A DNA stretch of 64,000 bases from Flavobacterium aquidurense (GTDB taxonomy: Bacteria > Bacteroidota > Bacteroidia > Flavobacteriales > Flavobacteriaceae). The stretch is taken from positions 842,125 to 906,124 of the forward strand of contig NZ_JRLF01000015.1 of NCBI RefSeq assembly GCF_001404985.1, read 5' to 3'. The position numbers and the translations under genes were made by a program. Shown here in pieces: positions 45,845 through 53,501 of this stretch (the first letter of the stretch is position 1; every line of letters starts with the position of its first letter). Under the pieces are notes generated by a model. That model made no database searches, was not told the origin of the DNA, and worked only from the letters and a program-made list of their open reading frames with translations.

Positions 45845-45875
45845 TTACTTTTAATTATTGTTTTTACTATATTTA
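45845..45875 (+). promoter_or_regulatory. Candidate promoter of the 77-residue gene
   Basis: TTAC (45845-45848), 19 bases, then TATATTTA (45868-45875). It implies a leader of about 135 bases, and 45741-46016 holds nothing else recognisable apart from a GGTACGGTGCC stretch. Confidence 0.5.
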
Positions 45876-46016
45876 CAACTTCTTAAACTACGACACTGAG
45901 AAATTAATTAAATTTTACCCTTGTGGTACGGTGCCAATTATTATAAACAACGATAATGCTATTAAATGATTGCAACACCTTATTAACATGGGTTTTTATT
46001 CAACAAATGTCAAGTT

Positions 46017-46250
46017 ATGAGTACAAACACCCTTTCAAAAGAAGCCCAAACAAGGCTTACAGATTTTTTCAACAAAACAATTGAGCCAGAAAGTATGGCA
46101 AAAGCACTAAGACAAGTAAATTATATTCTCGCTTTAGGAGTTATTCGAGAAGATGAAACACTTCAACAAGAAATTATCAAATTAGAAAACAGCTTTTATT
46201 GGCTCAATGAATTAGCCGAGATTTTAAATCCTTATTTGGATGAGGAGTAA
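46017..46250 (+). CDS. Small helical cytoplasmic protein, unknown function
   Basis: 77 residues, acidic, no signal peptide, no membrane segment, and probably all helical (LTDFFNKTIEPESMAKALRQVNYILAL; LENSFYWLNELAEIL). I do not recognise the family. It has its own candidate promoter, a long leader and a strong terminator 24 bases after the stop, so it is likely a real independent gene. It may bind a partner protein; this is a guess from size and charge. Confidence 0.65.
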   Translation: MSTNTLSKEAQTRLTDFFNKTIEPESMAKALRQVNYILALGVIREDETLQQEIIKLENSFYWLNELAEILNPYLDEE

Positions 46251-46273
46251 TTTCTAATAATCATTTTTTACAA

Positions 46274-46305
46274 AAAAACCTCGATCTTAAAAAGTCGAGG
46301 TTTTT
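46274..46305 (+). terminator. Terminator after the 77-residue gene
   Basis: AAAAACCTCGA (46274-46284) pairs with TCGAGGTTTTT (46295-46305), loop ten bases. Confidence 0.9.
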
Positions 46306-46343
46306 GATTATATTCTATTTTTTTAATCTATTTCATCACAACG

Positions 46344-46439
46344 ATAGCGCGGATTTGCAATCCGTGCCCGCAAAGATTTGACAGAATAAAAGCTAAAAAA
46401 TTATATACTTTATGGGCACGGATTGCAAATCCGCGCTAT
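46344..46439. repeat. Large inverted repeat with 26-bp perfect arms
   Basis: Arms 46344-46369 and 46414-46439 are exact complements (ATAGCGCGGATTTGCAATCC...). The flanks extend the pairing (ACAACG versus CGGGTTGT). A 44-base AT-rich loop lies between. It resembles a MITE or hairpin element; no ORF is inside. Confidence 0.8.
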
Positions 46440-46475
46440 CGGGTTGTAGAGTAAGATTTGATTTTATAATAAATG

Positions 46476-46508
46476 AAAAACCCTCGATTTTAAAAAGTCG
46501 AGGGTTTT
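46476..46508 (+). terminator. Second terminator-like hairpin, a near copy of the one at 46274
   Basis: AAAAACCCTCGA (46476-46487) pairs with TCGAGGGTTTT (46498-46508). Its sequence closely follows the first terminator, and the two flank the 26-bp inverted repeat. Confidence 0.75.
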
Positions 46509-46564
46509 CGTTTATTCTGCTAAATAATTTATTGTGACAGATACAAAGTTGGGAGATTTCAGAA

Positions 46565-46729
46565 TCATTTTCTTGATTTCCTATTTGTACTATAAGTCGT
46601 TGAAGGGCTTTTTTCGGCTTTAGCTTTTGTTACGTACTGTCCACTTTTGGCACTTCTGTATTGTTTTTTAGCTTGAGCATTTGAACTAAATGCAAATAAT
46701 AATGCAATAATTAAAATTAAATTTTTCAT
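46565..46729 (-). CDS. Small secreted basic protein with a GQYVTKxxA motif
   Basis: 54 residues, ATG at 46729 and TGA at 46565. The first ~18 residues form a signal peptide (MKNLILIIALLFAFSSNAQ). The mature part is basic and contains SAKSGQYVTKAKAEKSPSTTY. This matches the short widespread motif (SAxTGRFVTxxxAxxxPxTT) found in many small phage and bacterial proteins of unknown role, here with an added export signal. Neighbours are hairpin repeats and a membrane-protein operon. It was found by translating the strand directly. Confidence 0.75.
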   Translation of the reverse strand: MKNLILIIALLFAFSSNAQAKKQYRSAKSGQYVTKAKAEKSPSTTYSTNRKSRK

Positions 46730-47000
46730 AGTTATATATTTATTAATATTCTTGAAATAAATTTATTTTTCTAAAATCTCAATATTTGGCTCAGATACTA
46801 TCTTGTGCTCTGCGAAGTAGTGAGACTTCGTAACGACAACGATAATTAAACAAATATAAGAAAGAAATCCAAAATATAATTGGAACGGGTGCGAAGTCGG
46901 GAGACTTCGCACAGCGTACAACTTTTAATAATATTTTTGGTTTCCAGAAGACTTTGAAGAGCTGATGACAAAAAAATAATTAGAAAAGACAAAAAATAGC
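46730..47000. repeat. Paired hairpin element downstream of the small secreted gene
   Basis: Two hairpins: TGCGAAGT / ACTTCGTA (46811-46818 / 46825-46832, one G-T) and GTGCGAAGTC / GACTTCGCAC (46889-46898 / 46903-46912, perfect). The two are themselves in inverted orientation, so an element of about 115 bases (46803-46918) is defined by a hairpin at each end. Confidence 0.6.
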
Positions 47001-47007
47001 AAATAAA

Positions 47008-47039
47008 AAAGCCGTTTCACTAAGTTGTGAAACGGCTTT
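47008..47039 (-). terminator. Terminator of the membrane-protein operon
   Basis: AAAGCCGTTTCAC (47008-47020) pairs with GTGAAACGGCTTT (47027-47039). The preceding A-run provides the U-tract on the minus strand. Confidence 0.9.
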
Positions 47040-47064
47040 AGATAGTTTATATAAAAATTATCCT

Positions 47065-47532
47065 TTACTGCTGAAAATCTTGTTCTAGTAAATCCAGTTT
47101 TCGCTTTTTTCTTTTTCTGTAATATTTGACCAAAAGGACAATAAAACTTGAAAAGAGGTTAAGCAGAATCATAAATAAACACAACTGAAAACCGAATAAA
47201 TTCTTACCAATAATCAAATCTAATTTAGTAGATATAATCTGCTGGTGATTATAGAATTGCCAATTCTCGTAGTTAGTGTATTCATCATAATTACTATTTA
47301 TTACTTTTAGAAACCAAGCGCATATTATAAAAATAAATATCGAAACGAATACGGATATTCTGTTATTGATATAATAAATTATGCCCGAAAAAATTACGCT
47401 GGCAATACTTCCAAAAAGTAATACTGGTGTAAAAAATAATAAAAACACCGCAGGAGAATCGAAAAAAGTGAATAATGCAATTATAAAAATAACACTAATC
47501 GAAATTGCAATTTGTATCCGTAACTGTTTCAT
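47065..47532 (-). CDS. Integral membrane protein, unknown function
   Basis: 155 residues with four hydrophobic helices (about 7-26, 28-55, 61-77, 115-136), a long extramembrane loop with NSNYDEYTNYENWQFY, and a very basic tail KYYRKRKKRKLD. I do not recognise it. It is the last gene of a three-gene run on the minus strand, 43 bases after the previous gene. Confidence 0.65.
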   Translation of the reverse strand: MKQLRIQIAISISVIFIIALFTFFDSPAVFLLFFTPVLLFGSIASVIFSGIIYYINNRISVFVSIFIFIICAWFLKVINSNYDEYTNYENWQFYNHQQIISTKLDLIIGKNLFGFQLCLFMILLNLFSSFIVLLVKYYRKRKKRKLDLLEQDFQQ

Positions 47533-47575
47533 TATTTGTTAATCTTATATATTATAAACGCATCAAATTATTTCT

Positions 47576-47854
47576 TTACAAAGCAGTAAAAAACCACACT
47601 ATTAATATAATGCTAAAAACCAGCGAACCAGATCTTAAGTGCTTATTAAGATTGTTTGATATTTCGAATGTAAGTGTAAACAGATAGAGAAAAAGTCCAA
47701 CAAAAAACAAAATAAAGGTTGAGATAATCATAAAAAATTTCCCTTCTCCTACCATTTTACTGACTGTAAAAATTTCATTTAAGGTATAAAAGAAAAAACA
47801 CACAAACCAAAACCAATATAAAAAATGGAATATATATGCGAATGTTGATTTCAT
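47576..47854 (-). CDS. Small membrane protein, unknown function
   Basis: 92 residues with three hydrophobic helices (about 5-25, 37-61, 73-91). I do not recognise it. Its start ATG overlaps the preceding stop by four bases, which supports translation as part of the operon. Confidence 0.65.
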   Translation of the reverse strand: MKSTFAYIFHFLYWFWFVCFFFYTLNEIFTVSKMVGEGKFFMIISTFILFFVGLFLYLFTLTFEISNNLNKHLRSGSLVFSIILIVWFFTAL

Positions 47855-48153
47855 TTTTTTATTTTAAACTTTGTTTTTAAACTAAATAATTGTTCTTTTC
47901 CCCAAATTCTCGTATTCAAATCCAGTTCATGAACAATATCATGCATAAACTGTACAATCGAGTCATCTGTAAGTAAATCAGAAACTAAAAGCGAAGTATA
48001 AACATGCGCTTCGAAGTATTTTGTGCTTAACAGAAACGCGATATACATTTTTGAATTTATAATCGAAATCGTGTCATTAGAATTGTTATTTAGGTTCAAA
48101 TATAAATAAAAAACAAAACGATTCTTCTTATTTTTATACCTTGAAACCTGCAT
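47851..48153 (-). CDS. Hypothetical protein, first gene of the membrane-protein run
   Basis: 100 residues, basic at both ends, no signal or membrane helix; centre HVYTSLLVSDLLTDDSIVQFMHDIVHELDLNTRIWG. Family not recognised. It may be a remnant of a longer protein, but the four-base overlap with the next gene suggests it is expressed. Confidence 0.55.
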   Translation of the reverse strand: MQVSRYKNKKNRFVFYLYLNLNNNSNDTISIINSKMYIAFLLSTKYFEAHVYTSLLVSDLLTDDSIVQFMHDIVHELDLNTRIWGKEQLFSLKTKFKIKK

Positions 48154-48253
48154 TTAGTAAAACAGTAAAATATCAGCATTTTCGCTACATTTATATCCAA
48201 ATAAATCTGATTTTAGCGTTATCAAATAAAACGTGTTCCTAAAACATTATTTA

Positions 48254-49462
48254 ATGAACAAAAACATAAGTGCTCTCTACGAAATTGCTCAAAAAGAGAC
48301 CCGAAAAATAATAGGTTTAATGTCCGGAACTTCGCTTGATGGTCTTGATATTGCACTTTGTGAAATTTCTGGCGCAGGCGAAAATACAGCCGTAAAAATT
48401 CTGAAGTTCGAAACCATCAATTATACCGAAGACATTAAAACCGAAATCCGTAAGGTGTTTGCCAGGAAAACAATCGATTTTCAGCATCTGGCTTTGTTAA
48501 ACGAATGGATTGGAATTTTGCATGCTGATATGGTCAACGATTGTCTGCAAAAATGGAATATTCCAGCAAACGAAGTCGACTTAATTGCTTCGCACGGTCA
48601 AACGGTTTTGCATGCTCCGAAGTTTTTACATCAGCAGGAAAAATTTCCAAATGCGACTTTACAAATTGGCGATGGTGATCATATTGCGGTAAAAACCGGA
48701 ATTATCACTTTGTCAGATTTCAGGCAAAAACACGTTGCGGCTGGCGGTGAAGGTGCTCCTGTGGCGGTTTATGGAGATTATTTGCTCTTTAGCAAAAAAG
48801 GCGAAAACCGCATTATGCTGAATATGGGCGGTATTGCAAATTTTACTTATTTGCCCGCTTCGCTAAATGCCGAAGACGTTTTTGTAACGGATACCGGAAC
48901 TGCAAATACTTTAATAGACATTTATACCAAACATTATTTTCCTGAAAAAAGTTATGATAAAGATGCTCAAATTTCTCAAAGCGGCACCGTAAACCTAGAG
49001 CTTTTATCAGAATTAAAAAAGGATCCTTTCTTCCGGAAAAGCTTTCCTAAAACGATTGGTCAGGAACTATTTAATTTTGATTTTGTACAAAATGCACTTT
49101 TAAAAACTGGTTTTAGTACTATTTCGGCACCAGATTTGTTAGCTACTTTAACACGTCTTAGCGCTGAGACCATTGCTGAAGCGATTGGGTTTGTAATAAA
49201 AAATACCGGAATACCAATTGCAGAATTTACGGTTTATATGTCCGGCGGCGGCGCAAATAACCCTTTATTAGTACGATGGTTAAAGGAATTACTGGCTTGC
49301 GATTTTCAAAAAAGCGATGATTTGGGGATTGCGGGCGATGCTAAAGAAGCGGTTTTATTTGCCGTTTTAGCCAATGAAACTGTTGCTGGCGGAGATTATA
49401 ATTTTGGTTCAAAAAAAGGAATTCCGTCTGTTACAATGGGTAAAATTTCTTTTCCTGATTAA
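48254..49462 (+). CDS. anmK: Anhydro-N-acetylmuramic acid kinase
   Basis: 402 residues. AnmK phosphorylates and opens 1,6-anhydro-MurNAc to MurNAc-6-phosphate in cell-wall recycling. Family motifs: IIGLMSGTSLDGLDIAL, ASHGQTVLHAP, NMGGIANFTYLP, FVTDTGTANTLID and MSGGGANNPLL. A GTG at 48233 would give seven more residues; the ATG at 48254 is preferred. It opens the recycling cluster. No murQ etherase gene is in the window. Confidence 0.95.
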   Translation: MNKNISALYEIAQKETRKIIGLMSGTSLDGLDIALCEISGAGENTAVKILKFETINYTEDIKTEIRKVFARKTIDFQHLALLNEWIGILHADMVNDCLQKWNIPANEVDLIASHGQTVLHAPKFLHQQEKFPNATLQIGDGDHIAVKTGIITLSDFRQKHVAAGGEGAPVAVYGDYLLFSKKGENRIMLNMGGIANFTYLPASLNAEDVFVTDTGTANTLIDIYTKHYFPEKSYDKDAQISQSGTVNLELLSELKKDPFFRKSFPKTIGQELFNFDFVQNALLKTGFSTISAPDLLATLTRLSAETIAEAIGFVIKNTGIPIAEFTVYMSGGGANNPLLVRWLKELLACDFQKSDDLGIAGDAKEAVLFAVLANETVAGGDYNFGSKKGIPSVTMGKISFPD

Positions 49463-49785
49463 AAAGACTAACACAGCTTATTTTTAATCTGAATTTCACG
49501 CAGATTTGAAAAGATTTAGGCAGATCCGCACAGATAATTTATAAAAATCGAAATTAAATCAGCTTAAATCAGGAGAATCTGCGTGAAACAAAATCATTTA
49601 AAAAATGATTCGGAGAAATTCGTTTAATTGCTTTGCCTATTTGTTATTGCTCAGTCGTGTTAAAAAAAATATTAAAGAATCCTTTATATTAAAACTGGAT
49701 AAATACCGTTCAAATTATAATTTATTAATTATTTACTATAGTCCGCTAAAAAAACTATTTTTGGTTTCTGTTAAAAAAGATTAAA
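49463..49785. repeat. Gap with family A repeat upstream of the DigH-like gene
   Basis: 49485-49600 contains TTTCACGCAGATTTGAAAAG and the complementary AATCTGCGTGAAA. The remainder is AT-rich with the promoter at 49732-49763. Confidence 0.65.
49732..49763 (+). promoter_or_regulatory. Promoter of the DigH-like gene
   Basis: TTTA (49732-49735), 20 bases, then TATTTTTG (49756-49763), 23 bases before the start codon. Confidence 0.65.
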
Positions 49786-51357
49786 ATGCATAAAAATCAG
49801 CAAGTACTTTTCTCTATCCTATTTTTATTTTTCTTTGGATTAATTTCTAATGCACAAGAAAAAATATTATACCCTAAAAACGAATTTAGAGGTGTATGGA
49901 TTGCAACCGTCGTAAATATTGACTGGCCTAAAACTGCAACTGACGGTGTAGAAAAAGAAAAAGCTGATTATCTGGAGATTTTAGAAGCTTATAAAAAGCT
50001 AAATTATAATGCCGTAATTGTTCAGGTTAGAAGTGTTGGTGATGCTTTTTATCCATCAGAACTTGCGCCTTGGTCACGTTTTTTGACAGGTAAAGAAGGT
50101 CTGGCCCCAAACCCGTATTACGATGCATTGGCCTGGATGATTGACGAAGCGCATAAAAGAGGTTTTGAATTTCATGCCTGGCTGAATCCGTATCGTGCAA
50201 CTTTCGATTTAAACAAAAATCTTTTAAGCCCAAATCACGATCTTTTTAAACATCCGGAATGGATGATCGAATATGGCGGAAAATATTATTACGATCCTGC
50301 GTTGCCTGAAGTTCAGGAACACTTAACAAAAGTCGTAAAAGAAGTGGTAGATAAATACGACATTGACGCGATTCATTTTGATGATTATTTTTATCCTTAC
50401 ACTGTTCCGGGGAAAGTTTTTAATGATACGGCATCTTTTAGAAAATATGGTTCAGGCTTAAGTCTTGCTGATTGGCGCCGTGCGAATGTAAGCAACTTTG
50501 TACATACTATTTCGACAACTATAAAAGCCAGTAAACCGTGGGTACAATTTGGAATTAGTCCGTTTGGCGTTTGGCGTAACAAATCAGTAGATCCTAAAGG
50601 TTCTGAAACTCAATCAACAGCAAATTACGACGATTTGTATGCTGATCCTGTTTTATGGATGGATCAAAAATGGATCGATTATATTATGCCCCAGTTGTAT
50701 TGGAGCATGAATAACCCAAGAGCTTCTTACTCAAAATTAGTAAAATGGTGGTCTGAAAACTCTAATAATACAGCGCTTTATATTGGTCACGCTTCTTATA
50801 AAATTAGAGGTGACAGTGATAAAAGCTGGAATTTTGCAAGTGAAATCCCAACGCAGATTGATTTTGCCAGAAGTTTCAAAAAAGTAGGCGGAAGCGCTTA
50901 TTTTAGCGCAAAATGGTTCATGAATAAAAACTTTGATATTGTTCGCCTGCTGGAAGAAAGCCAATATAAATATCCTGCGCTTCCAATAGCAGTTCCTAAC
51001 TTAAGACGTATTGTAATTGATATTCCAAACGTGACCGAATATGCCAAAGACAGTATAAAATATACGTTTACGATCAAATCTCCTTTAAACACAAAAGTGC
51101 GTTATATGGTGGTTTACGGCGCAGAACATATCTCGAAAATTGATACAAACGATGCTACAAAAATTATAGATAAAATTACTATTTGTGAAACAAACGGGTT
51201 AATTACATTTTCTGTTCCGGCAGAAAAAATGAATCAGTATAAAGCTTGTGCTGTGACATTTATTGATTATTTTGCGAACGAAAGTACCCCAACTACGATC
51301 GACTTAAAAAAGACATTTAAAACCTATTTACCTGCTCAGCCTAATGAAAACAGATAA
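49786..51357 (+). CDS. Exported GHL10-type glycosidase (DigH/YngK-like)
   Basis: 523 residues with a Sec signal peptide (NAQE, ~24). The glycosidase domain begins EFRGVWIATVVNIDWP, continues with YNAVIVQVRSVGDAFYPSELAPWS, and has the active-site segment DAIHFDDYFYPY (~201-212) and DYIMPQLYWS. E. coli DigH of this family cleaves denuded peptidoglycan glycan strands, which fits the neighbouring anmK, AmpG-like and NagZ-type genes. A C-terminal fibronectin-like domain follows (~410-523). Confidence 0.9.
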   Translation: MHKNQQVLFSILFLFFFGLISNAQEKILYPKNEFRGVWIATVVNIDWPKTATDGVEKEKADYLEILEAYKKLNYNAVIVQVRSVGDAFYPSELAPWSRFLTGKEGLAPNPYYDALAWMIDEAHKRGFEFHAWLNPYRATFDLNKNLLSPNHDLFKHPEWMIEYGGKYYYDPALPEVQEHLTKVVKEVVDKYDIDAIHFDDYFYPYTVPGKVFNDTASFRKYGSGLSLADWRRANVSNFVHTISTTIKASKPWVQFGISPFGVWRNKSVDPKGSETQSTANYDDLYADPVLWMDQKWIDYIMPQLYWSMNNPRASYSKLVKWWSENSNNTALYIGHASYKIRGDSDKSWNFASEIPTQIDFARSFKKVGGSAYFSAKWFMNKNFDIVRLLEESQYKYPALPIAVPNLRRIVIDIPNVTEYAKDSIKYTFTIKSPLNTKVRYMVVYGAEHISKIDTNDATKIIDKITICETNGLITFSVPAEKMNQYKACAVTFIDYFANESTPTTIDLKKTFKTYLPAQPNENR

Positions 51358-52660
51358 TAAACCCTGGTTCTGGATTCCGCTTCTTAATTTTGCATCTGGA
51401 TTGCCCTATGCTGTCATTATCTCAGTTTCGGTCATTATGTACAAAAATCTGGGAATCTCAAATGAAGATATTGGAGTTTATACCAGTTTATTATACTTAC
51501 CGTGGGTTATAAAACCGCTTTGGAGTCCGTTTATTGAATTGCACGGAACCAAAAGAAAATGGTTTTTATCGATGCAATTGCTTATTTCTGTCGCCTTTTT
51601 ACTCGTTGGTTTTACAATTCCCGCAAGCGGTTTTTTCATCATGACTCTGGCGATATTCTGGGTTGCAGCTTTTGCTTCGGCTTCTAATGATATTGCCAGC
51701 GACGGTTTTTATTTATTGGTTTTACCGGAAAATCAGCAATCATTCTTTTTAGGAATCAGAAGTACATTTTACAGACTTTCATTACTTGCCGGAAACGGAT
51801 TAATCGTGCTTCTTGCCGGTTATCTGGAACACAAATACGGAGACAATACAAAAGCATGGTCCTATACCATGATTGCCGTAGGTTTATTAATGACTTTTAT
51901 AACCGTTTATAATTTTATTTTTACCCCAAAAAATGAAATTAATAGTATTGATGATAAAAATGCACACCATCATCAAAATTTTTCAACTGTATTTGTAAGC
52001 TTTTTTAAGAAAAAGCAAATTGGTCTTGTCCTGACTTTTATCTTGGTTTTCAGACTTGGAGAATCTCAGCTGCTTAAAATGTTAAGTCCTTTTTTACTGG
52101 ATAAAAAAGAATTGGGAGGAATGGCTTTGGAAACGGAATCTGTCGGGATCATTTATGGAACTTTAGGAATTCTGGCATTGACAATTGGCGGAATTTTAGG
52201 TGGTATTGCTATTTCTAAACACGGCCTTACAAAATGGATGCTTCCAATGTTTTTAGCGATGCACCTGCCAATTCTTGGTTTTATAGGATTGGCGCATTTT
52301 CAGCCTGAAGAACTTTTTCATCTTCATCTAAATTTTTATTTTTTCGAAATAAATTCCCCTCTTAATCTTTATACCTGCATAACCGTAATCCTGGAACAAT
52401 TTGGCTACGGATTTGGTTTTACGGGTTTTATGATGTTTTTAATTCATGTTGCCGAGGGAGAATCAAAAACATCACATTATGCTCTTGCAACTGGTTTTAT
52501 GGCATTGGGAATGATGCTTCCGGGAATGTTAAGCGGTTTTATACAACAATATTTAGGCTATCAAAACTTTTTTATATGGGTTTTCATAGCGACAATTCCG
52601 GGATTGATTCTTTCGAGATTTTTAATTTTCCCAAAGGATTTCGGTAAAAAAACAGAATAA
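51344..52660 (+). CDS. ampG: AmpG-like muropeptide permease (MFS)
   Basis: 438 residues with 12 hydrophobic helices. The opening LLNFASGLPYAVIISVSVIMYKNLG (cf. AmpG SSGLPL), YLPWVIKPLWSPFIEL and ASNDIASDGFYLLVLP match the AmpG branch of the major facilitator superfamily, which imports anhydro-muropeptides. The start codon overlaps the preceding gene by 14 bases, so the two are translated together. Sugar permease is the alternative, but the surrounding cell-wall genes favour AmpG. Confidence 0.85.
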   Translation: MKTDNKPWFWIPLLNFASGLPYAVIISVSVIMYKNLGISNEDIGVYTSLLYLPWVIKPLWSPFIELHGTKRKWFLSMQLLISVAFLLVGFTIPASGFFIMTLAIFWVAAFASASNDIASDGFYLLVLPENQQSFFLGIRSTFYRLSLLAGNGLIVLLAGYLEHKYGDNTKAWSYTMIAVGLLMTFITVYNFIFTPKNEINSIDDKNAHHHQNFSTVFVSFFKKKQIGLVLTFILVFRLGESQLLKMLSPFLLDKKELGGMALETESVGIIYGTLGILALTIGGILGGIAISKHGLTKWMLPMFLAMHLPILGFIGLAHFQPEELFHLHLNFYFFEINSPLNLYTCITVILEQFGYGFGFTGFMMFLIHVAEGESKTSHYALATGFMALGMMLPGMLSGFIQQYLGYQNFFIWVFIATIPGLILSRFLIFPKDFGKKTE

Positions 52661-52681
52661 TAGCAATACAATATAACGCCC

Positions 52682-53023
52682 ATGGAAATCAATGAAAACA
52701 TCCAGGTTGAACGAAACCTGAAAGCAATTGAATTTGAAAAAGCAGGAGAAATTGAGAAAGCAATTGCGTTATACGAAGAAAATATTACCGAAGGTTTTAA
52801 AGGAAATCATCCTTATGACCGATTGGCAACTATCTACAAAAACCAACTTGATCTCGACAATGAGATTCGGGTTTTAGAAAGAGCCATTATCGTTTATGAA
52901 GAAATAACTATCGAAGACCGACTCGAAGGTTTACCAAAACTTTTCCGTTTTAAAAACCGACTCGAAAAAGCCTTACACACTAAAACACAGCTTGCCAAAC
53001 AAAAGAAAAGCAAGCTTAAATAA
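52682..53023 (+). CDS. Small TPR-like protein
   Basis: 113 residues, helical, with one clear tetratricopeptide-type unit (AIEFEKAGEIEKAIALYEENITEGF) followed by a second (HPYDRLATIYKNQLDLDNEIRVLERAI). Basic C-terminus (KQKKSKLK). No signal peptide. It lies 22 bases after the permease in the same operon. A binding role is expected from TPR; the partner is unknown. Confidence 0.7.
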   Translation: MEINENIQVERNLKAIEFEKAGEIEKAIALYEENITEGFKGNHPYDRLATIYKNQLDLDNEIRVLERAIIVYEEITIEDRLEGLPKLFRFKNRLEKALHTKTQLAKQKKSKLK

Positions 53024-53049
53024 AAGAATAATTTTTAGCGCATTTTATC

Positions 53050-53499
53050 ATGATTAGTTTAAAAAGAACCGACTCTGACGATGTAGATTTTCAAAATCTG
53101 GTAGTTCTATTGGATCAGGATTTAAAAATCAGGGACGGAGAAGATCACTTATTTTATAATCAGTTTAATAAGACTGATAAAATAAAACATGTCATCGTTT
53201 TTTATGAGAATGATATTGCTACAGGTTGTGGTGCTTTTAGAGAAAAAGAAACTGATACGGTCGAAATCAAACGAATGTTTGTACATCCTGATCATAGAAA
53301 AAAAGGAATTGCATCGCAGATTTTAAAAGCTTTAGAACTCTGGGCAGCAGAAATAAAATATCCTTACACTGTTCTGGAAACAGGAAAAAAACAACCCGAA
53401 GCAATTGCTTTGTATCAAAAATCAGGTTATACCATAATCCCGAATTATCCTCCTTATGAAAAAATGGATAATAGTGTTTGCATGAAAAAGACTTTATAA
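53050..53499 (+). CDS. GNAT N-acetyltransferase in the cell-wall cluster
   Basis: 149 residues with the GNAT acetyl-CoA motif VHPDHRKKGIASQILKALE and YQKSGY near the end. The acceptor is not known. It lies between the TPR gene and the glycosidase and is two bases from the latter's start, so co-transcription is likely. An amino-sugar acceptor would fit the context, but nothing in the sequence proves it. Confidence 0.88.
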   Translation: MISLKRTDSDDVDFQNLVVLLDQDLKIRDGEDHLFYNQFNKTDKIKHVIVFYENDIATGCGAFREKETDTVEIKRMFVHPDHRKKGIASQILKALELWAAEIKYPYTVLETGKKQPEAIALYQKSGYTIIPNYPPYEKMDNSVCMKKTL

Positions 53500-53501
53500 T
53501 A

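Noticed and set aside
48233..48254. GTG start for anmK
   Set aside because: The conserved start of the family is close to the ATG at 48254, and the GTG adds seven residues with no match.
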